A DNA stretch of 64,000 bases. Origin: Stictocephala bisonia. Its lineage: Eukaryota; Arthropoda; Insecta; Hemiptera; Membracidae. Every line of letters begins with the position of its first letter. Position 1 is the stretch's first letter. The notes beneath the pieces are model-generated. The model worked only from the letters and a program-made list of their open reading frames with translations, was not told where the DNA came from and made no database searches. The stretch is from contig JAQJVL010000046.1 in NCBI GenBank assembly GCA_035578905.1, positions 609,510 through 673,509 of the forward strand, read 5' to 3'. A program made the position numbers and the translations under genes. This document shows, piece by piece, positions 57,816 through 64,000 of this stretch.

Positions 57816-58090
57816 TAAGTATCTCAGTTGTTATCTGTGGTAAGAAGAAATGGATGTCATATTCGTATTTAGGAGGGAAATCAATATAATATTAAAGTTT
57901 GATATAAATACTTTTGAGTGAAAAAATATTTTTTAATTGATATTTCCTCCAAAAAATGTCTTTAGATTCGTGTACGTGGGGTTGATATTGACCACTTTAA
58001 AAACATTATTAAAGGAGGGAGAGACCCTATATTTATATTTACTAAGTTTTAATTTTAAATATGTGGAATATACACAACAATGAGCTTGTA
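57816..58090. other. AT-rich spacer between arrays
   Basis: Nothing supported. Confidence 0.5.
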
Positions 58091-58109
58091 GGAACTCTCA
58101 CACCGAACG

Positions 58110-58375
58110 TAGATACAAGTGGCTTTTTATGAACCCACAAATAAACCTAAGTGCAAGTGGCTATAAAAGAGTTCTTCTAAACCTTAAACCCTCACATAAA
58201 CCCATAAACAGCCGTAGATATAAATAGTCTTCTATGGAAACACAAATGCAGTATTTCAAAGTACAAGTGGATTTGAAAGTGTTCTTCTGAACTTCAATAC
58301 CTCAGATAGACCCACATCTGCCTTTAGATTAAAGTGGCCTTCTATGGCCCTTCAGCTAGCCAAAACTACAAATGG
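58110..58375. repeat. ~122-bp degenerate repeat, about 2.2 copies
   Basis: Shared words are AAGTGGCT/AAGTGGAT, AAAG.GTTCTTCT, AACCTTAA/AACTTCAA, CCTCA.ATA.ACCCA, TTAGAT/GTAGAT and TCTTCTATGG/CCTTCTATGG. It directly precedes the 113-bp array and may be a remote relative, but this is not established. Confidence 0.65.
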
Positions 58376-58395
58376 CTTTGAAACTTTAACAATTA

Positions 58396-60440
58396 TTAAT
58401 CAAGTACCCATTGATGGACGCATCAACTGGCAATACGTGCAATGTTAGTAAAGGGCCATCAACTAGTGTGATGTGCTACTCTCATTTGATGGCTCCTCCA
58501 GTCGGGTCAAGTGAAAGTACCCATTGATGGACGCATCAACTGGCAATACGTGCAATGTTAGTAAAGGGCCATCAACTAGTGTGATGTGCTACTATCCTTT
58601 GACAGCACCTCCAGTCGGGCCATGTGCAGGTACCGCAAGTAACCATTGATGGACGCATCAACTTGCAATACGTGCAATGTTAGTAAAGGGCCATCAACTA
58701 GTGTGATGTGCTACTATCCTTTGACGGCTCCTCCAATCAGATCATGTGCAAGTAACCATTGATGGACGCATCAACTGGCAATACGTCCAATGTTAGTAAA
58801 GGGCCATCAACTAGTGTGTGTGCTACTATCCTTTGACGGCTCCTCCAGTCGGGTTATGTGCAAGTAACCATTGATGGATGCATCAACTGGTAATACGTGC
58901 AATGTTAGTAAAGGGCCATCAACTAGTGTGATGTGCTACTAGGCTTTGACGGCTCCTCCAGTCGGGTTATGTGCAAGTAACCATTGATGGATGCATCAAC
59001 TGGTAATACGTGCAATGTTAGTAAAGGGCCATCAACTAGTGTGATGTGCTACTATCCTTTGACGGCTCCTCCAATCAGATCATGTGCAAGTAACCATTGA
59101 TGGACGCATCAACTGGCAATACGTCCAATGTTAGTAAAGGGCCATCAACTAGTGTGTGTGCTACTATCCTTTGACGGCTCCTCCAGTCGGGTTATGTGCA
59201 AGTAACCATTGATGGATGCATCAACTGGTAATACGTGCAATGTTAGTAAAGGGCCATCAACTAGTGTGTGTGCTACTATCCTTTGACGGCTCCTCCAGTC
59301 GGGTTATGTGCAAGTAACCATTGATGGGCCCAACAACTGGTAATACGTACAATGTTAGTAAAGGTCCATCAACTAGTGTGATGTGCTACTAGGCTTTGAC
59401 GGCTCCTCCAGTCGGGTCATGTGCAAGTAACCATTGATGGGCCCAACAACTGGTAATACGTGCAATGTTAGTAAAGGGCCATCAACTAGTGTGATGTGCT
59501 ACTAGGCTTTGACAGCTCCTCCAGTCGGGTCATGTGCAAGTAACCATTGATGGGCCCAACAACTGGTAATACGTGCAATGTTAGTAAAGGGCCATCAACT
59601 AGTGTGATGTGCTACTAGGCTTTGACAGCTCCTCCAGTCGGGTCATGTGCAAGTAACCATTGATGGGCCCAACAACTGGTAATACGTGCAATGTTAGTAA
59701 AGGGCCATCAACTAGTGTGATGTGCTACTAGGCTTTGACAGCTCCTCCAGTCGGGTCATGTGCAAGTAACCATTGATGGGCCCAACAACTGGTAATACGT
59801 ACAATGTTAGTAAAGGGCCATCAACTAGTGTGATGTGCTACTAGGCTTTGACGGCTCCTCCAGTCGGGTCATGTGCAAGTAACCATTGATGGGCCCAACA
59901 ACTGGTAATACGTACAATGTTAGTAAAGGCCCATCATCTAGTGTGATGTGCTACTAGGCTTTGACGGCTCCTCCAGTCGGGTCATGTGCAAGTAACCATT
60001 GATGGGCCCAACAACTGGTAATACGTGCAATGTTAGTAAAGGGCCATCAACTAGTGTGATGTGCTACTAGGCTTTGACAGCTCCTCCAGTCGGGTCATGT
60101 GCAAGTAACCATTGATGGGCCCAACAACTGGTAATACGTGCAATGTTAGTAAAGGGCCATCAACTAGTGTGATGTGCTACTATCCTTTTATAGCTTCTCC
60201 AGTCGGGTTATGTGCAAGTAACCATTGATGGACGCATCAACTGGTAATACGTACAATGTTAGTAAAGGGCCATCAACTAGTGTGATGTGCTACTATCCTT
60301 TGACGGCTCCTCCAGTCGGGTCATGTGCAAGTAACCATTGATGGGCCCAACAACTGGTAACACGTACAATGTTAGTAAAGGCCCATCATCTAGTGTGATG
60401 TGCTACTAGGCTTTGACAGCTCCTCCATTTGGCTTTTGTA
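58396..60440. repeat. 113-bp satellite, about 18 copies
   Basis: The unit runs AGTAACCATTGATGGGCCCA, ACAACTGGTAATACGTGCAA, TGTTAGTAAAGGGCCATCAA, CTAGTGTGATGTGCTACTAG, GCTTTGACAGCTCCTCCAGT, CGGGTCATGTGCA. Left units have GACGCATCAACTGG and TATCCTTTGACGG. Right-centre units have GGGCCCAACAACTGG and TAGGCTTTGACAG, and some units lack AT in GTGTGATGTG. The subtypes are clustered. Confidence 0.95.
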
Positions 60441-61490
60441 AAAGTGTCCATTGACTGTCTCTCCAAGCAACAATACATGCAAGTGATACTAACTGGCCAT
60501 TAGTTAATGTGATGCTCTAGTAGTAGCCCTTGACGACTTCAGCAGTTGGTTCTGAGAACAATTATCTATCGACATTCACGTACAAGCTCTACTGACCGAC
60601 TGTTAATTAGTACCATGTTCCTGTGCTAGTTTTTGACGCCTCCTGCAGTTGGTTCTGAGAACAATTATCTATCGACACTCACGTACAAGCTCTACTGACC
60701 GACTGTTAATTAGTACCATGTTCCTGTACTAGTCTTTGACGCCTCCTGCAGTTGGTTCTGAGAACAATTATCTATCGACACTCACGTACAAGCTCTACTG
60801 ACCGACTGTTAATTAGTACCATGTTCCTGTACTAGTCTTTGACGCCTCCTGCAGTTGGTTCTGAGAACAATTATCTATCGACACTCACGTACAAGCTCTA
60901 CTGACCGACTGTTAATTAGTACCATGTTCCTGTACTAGTCTTTGACGCCTCCTGCAGTTGGTTCTGAGAACAATTATCTATCGACACTCACGTACAAGCT
61001 CTACTGACCGGCTGTTAATTAGTACCATGTTCCTGTGCTAGTCTTTGACGCCTCCTGCAGTTGGTTCTGAGAACAATTATCTATCGACATTCACGTATAA
61101 GCTCTACTGACCGACTGTTAATCAGTACCATGTTCCTGTGCTAGTCTTTGACGCCTCCTGCAGTTGGTTCTGAGAACAATTATCTATCGACACTCACGTA
61201 CAAGCTCTACTGACCGACTGTTAATTAGTACCATGTTCCTGTACTAGTCTTTGACGCCTCCTGCAGTTGGTTCTGAGAACAATTATCTATCGACACTCAC
61301 GTACAAGCTCTACTGACCGACTGTTAATTAGTACCATGTTCCTGTGCTAGTCTTTGACGCCTCCTGCAGTTGGTTCTGAGAACAATTATCTATCGACACT
61401 CACGTACAAGCTCTACTGACCGACTGTTAATTAGTACCATGTTCCTGTACTAGTCTTTGACGCCTCCTGCAGTTGGTTCTGAGAATAAAT
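60441..61490. repeat. 103-bp satellite, about 9-10 copies, related to the 113-bp array
   Basis: The unit runs GACGCCTCCTGCAGTTGGTT, CTGAGAACAATTATCTATCG, ACACTCACGTACAAGCTCTA, CTGACCGACTGTTAATTAGT, ACCATGTTCCTGTACTAGTC, TTT. Its CTAGTCTTTGACGCCTCCTGCAGTTGG matches the 113-bp unit's CTAGGCTTTGACGGCTCCTC and CAGTCGGG. A transitional unit lies at about 60420-60540 (TCCATTTGGCTTTTGTAAAA, TAGCCCTTGACGACTTCAGC). Main copies are nearly identical, implying recent expansion. Confidence 0.95.
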
Positions 61491-61920
61491 ATTATCCTTC
61501 AACAGACTCTGCAACTACTTGAGTGGCATTTGAAGGATGCTACTCATCCTTTAGTTATTATCTATAGATGATAACTTCGTGTGAGGTGACTTAGTTAATT
61601 TTAAGATAAAAATAGTATTTCACTATTCAAATAGATTTGTATTTCACAAACACGATTGAGTGGGGAAGTGATCGTTGAAGGGGTTTAGTATGACATAACA
61701 TACATAAAAATTATTGAACAGTAATTTTTTTATTTCTGTTTGTAGTGACAGTTTAGTTATTCTACCACGATTACTCTCAAAAACGGGGTTGAAAAAATAT
61801 GGAATCGCTTTCACAGCTTATGCATAACTTCACTTTTTAAAGTGAAATATTGTAATTTATGTGGTCATGGAAAGAAGAACAAAGAACATACTTGTTGATG
61901 CCATTAGTAACATTTCATCT
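61491..61920. other. AT-rich DNA, probably intronic
   Basis: No repeat continues here. A polypyrimidine-rich end leads into the candidate exon. Confidence 0.5.
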
Positions 61921-61926
61921 TTTCAG

Positions 61927-62017
61927 GAGGACGGCCCGCGAGGAGTTGAACGAAATCTTCAACGAAAGCATAGATCGAGTTTGGTATCAAATTGAAGATA
62001 TATTCAAGAGAAATTAA
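61927..62017 (+). CDS. Possible terminal coding exon of an unidentified gene
   Basis: A good acceptor (ATTTCATCTTTTCAG, ending 61926) precedes a less AT-rich block. Reading from 61928 gives 29 codons to TAA (62015-62017) with a protein-like, amphipathic sequence containing EELNEIFNESIDRVW and IEDIFKRN. This needs a preceding exon that supplies two bases of the first codon. The phase 0 frame from 61927, which would fit direct joining to 36144-36313, gives EDGPRGVERNLQRKH and stops after 22 codons. A good donor, ATC|GTAAGG at 62036, also exists, but all frames are closed by then. No family is recognised. Confidence 0.4.
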
Positions 62018-62036
62018 TTGCCACAAACCGGACATC

Positions 62037-63231
62037 GTAAGGTTTATTATTTCCAGAGTAGCGGTCATTTGAATTTCAAACTAACTAATTTGAACAATAT
62101 TATTTCTCCGATATTTAACGGTTTTAAGTAAATAATTCTCATCAAAAATTATACTTTATGGAACACAATTATTATAAATAATTAAATTATTAATTTATCT
62201 ATGGAAAAAATAACGTTGTTGTGAAAGCGTTTCCATATTTTTTCCACCTTGTATAATAAAGGCCAATTTTTCATTTAAATTTATACATTGAATTCATATT
62301 TTTCGTTCCAAATCACAATAACTATTGCTTCTATTTCTAAACACAGAATTAATATTATTTTTTTAAATTTATCTTTCACCCAGAACAGCATTCCTAGAAG
62401 TTTAAATATACTAATCTAACATTATGTTCTATTGATGTTTTATGTCATGGACAAAATCATTCTATGAAGTTGAAAGGTTTTCGTGATGTTTTATATCATG
62501 GATTTGAATAGACTAGGTAATAAAAAAATTTAACATATTTTTCAATGTTTTAAGTCAACCGTCAGCTGTTATCACATCTGATCCGGGAGGATCCATGGGG
62601 AAGTGTTTCAAACCGGGAGTTACATTTACCTCCATTAGGAACGTTCTTTTAGTAACAGTATTTTCAATTAGCTTAATTTTTTAAGTTTCAACTACCACCA
62701 TTTTAAGTAGGATAAACCTTTTAGTATCCGATTTGTAGAATTGTTTTCCCCCAACAATTCAACATATTTTCTCCTTAAAATATTTTTCCCACTCCTTATG
62801 GACAATACGCTGATGTGATAAATAGCTGAGAGCTGCTTTGAGAATATATTTTTAGACAGTATCAAAAAATATTAGTATATTAAAGTAGTAGTTACTACTT
62901 TAATATACTATTGTTCAACAAACTATTATTTATCAAACTCAAGGTTGTAAATTTAAACTGAGTTTATACCTCAAACTTTTGAGGTTAGCTTAGTAATGAA
63001 GACCTTTAATTTGATGTAAAACTTGAACTATGCTCTCATTTGAGATATTAGTCTGACTCATTGAGGGCTGACCCTTGGTTGCTTGAAAAAAATTGATATT
63101 TGCTCAAAAAAAATTATATTTGGTGTAGCATCGTCTTGTTAAATTAAATTGCTTAAAATTTAGTGATTCAACAATTTAATTCCGTAAACAAACCTTTTGG
63201 ACCCCCTGTATTGGACGAAGGGTTCAACCTT
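62037..63231. other. AT-rich DNA without a recognisable gene
   Basis: The only structure seen is the perfect palindrome listed separately. Confidence 0.5.
62873..62910. repeat. Perfect 38-bp palindrome
   Basis: TAGTATATTAAAGTAGTA, then GT, then TACTACTTTAATATACTA. The 18-bp arms are perfectly complementary with a 2-bp centre. There is no T-run or array near it. Confidence 0.95.
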
Positions 63232-63872
63232 TAAGGCTGATTGGTCGAAACAATTTTATGAATTTTTTCGATTACAATATCTTTATTCGGCTATTTAACG
63301 CCTCCCAAGTAGGTCTTTCATTAATTTATGTTTATAACTATAAATACGTCACATAAAAGATGCGAATTTGGGCTTTGTTGGTACATGCCCAATTAAGAAA
63401 ACATTTTCCCGAACATTCCCAAATTTAAAAAACAAACCCTCACAGGTCTGGTCTTGCTCATCAGTTATTTTAAATTACGGAATTTTACTAAAAATTAGCC
63501 AATGCAATTTTAAATAATTAATGTTCATGTTTGTTTTTATTTTATTACGAAGAAAAATACAACATCATGTTTGGTATCTTATGCTTTTTAATATCACCCA
63601 ATTAAGAAAATTGATTAACTTTTTATACTCAACTGGTGTATGTACTTTTACCCGCATGTAATGTTACAATATAATCGCTACGCACACGTACAGCGAGATA
63701 CAGCACCCACACCCGCAGGATCACGTTTCAATGACTTCCTGCAATTATACCCCTCCCATCCCAAACGTGGGGGAGGGGGGAAGAGGTTTTATGTCTATGT
63801 GAGTAACTCACTATCAGAGGTACAGCTAGTGCTGCTCAGTGGAATTCTGTTGTCCCTAAAGCCGGCCATTCC
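63232..63872 (+). mobile_element. Dispersed repeat Y, copy b
   Basis: Counterpart of 20391-20992, with the same termini (TAAGGCTGATTGGTC and GTCCCTAAAGCCGGCC) and the same internal order. It is about 40 bp longer because of small insertions in the AT-rich part and an extra CACCCA in the 3' part. Confidence 0.85.
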
Positions 63873-64000
63873 GTAAAATTGAAAGGAGATAATTTAGGTG
63901 ATAGTTATGTTAGTATGTTTTCTTGATGTTTATATTGAATTATCTACTCTTTATTTAATACAAAAATGTATCTATATGGTAAAATAAAATGTACTGTTAT

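Overview
This window is AT-rich nuclear DNA from an animal, most likely an arthropod and probably an insect. The evidence is the absence of long single-exon genes, plausible spliceosomal exon borders, several SINE families, and scattered CCTAACCTAA motifs that resemble the insect TTAGG telomere repeat. The species cannot be named from sequence alone. No complete protein-coding gene is visible. Long reading frames are almost all by-products of tandem arrays whose unit length is a multiple of three. The best genic evidence is on the plus strand: a likely first coding exon (36144-36313) between an acceptor and a strong GTGAGT donor, a weaker exon-like segment upstream (34779-34838), and a possible terminal exon at 61927-62017. 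If these belong to one gene, its introns hold most of the satellites in the right half of the window. A 64-codon frame at 31382-31576 begins with a signal-peptide-like stretch and may be a small secreted peptide or a signal-peptide exon.

About one third of the window (roughly 22 kb by my estimate) is tandem repeat. The arrays differ in unit: 20 bp (4.2 kb), about 28 bp (6.0, 6.5, 31.7, 37.8 and 57.0 kb, one family at five places), 42 bp (8.6 kb), a 42/96-bp higher-order array (11.9-13.9 kb), 26 bp (14.2 kb), about 38 bp (16.1 kb), 25 bp (19.3 kb), 33 bp (20.1 kb), 85 bp (38.5-40.8 kb), 71/77 bp (42.1-48.1 kb), 36 bp (49.2-52.6 kb), 24 bp (57.1 kb), and a linked series of about 122, 113 and 103 bp (58.1-61.5 kb).

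Between the arrays lie dispersed elements: two tRNA-derived SINE families (four and three copies), a 5S-rRNA-derived SINE-like element (two copies in opposite orientation), a small TIR element with a TTAGG-like interior (three copies, one partial), an almost perfect 370-bp fold-back element at 27.5-27.9 kb, and three further two-copy dispersed repeats. Two GC/CpG-rich islands in otherwise AT-rich DNA look regulatory: one at 41.5-41.7 kb with a CRE palindrome and a perfect RFX X-box, and one at 52.95-53.0 kb with CCAAT, two CACGTG E-boxes and a CRE.

The most notable items are the 5S-derived SINE-like element, the repeated seeding of one minisatellite family at five loci, the indel-free 36-bp array open in several frames, arrays whose edges preserve their ancestral monomers, the fold-back element, and the X-box/CRE island. 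No microbial system, CRISPR array or operon is present.
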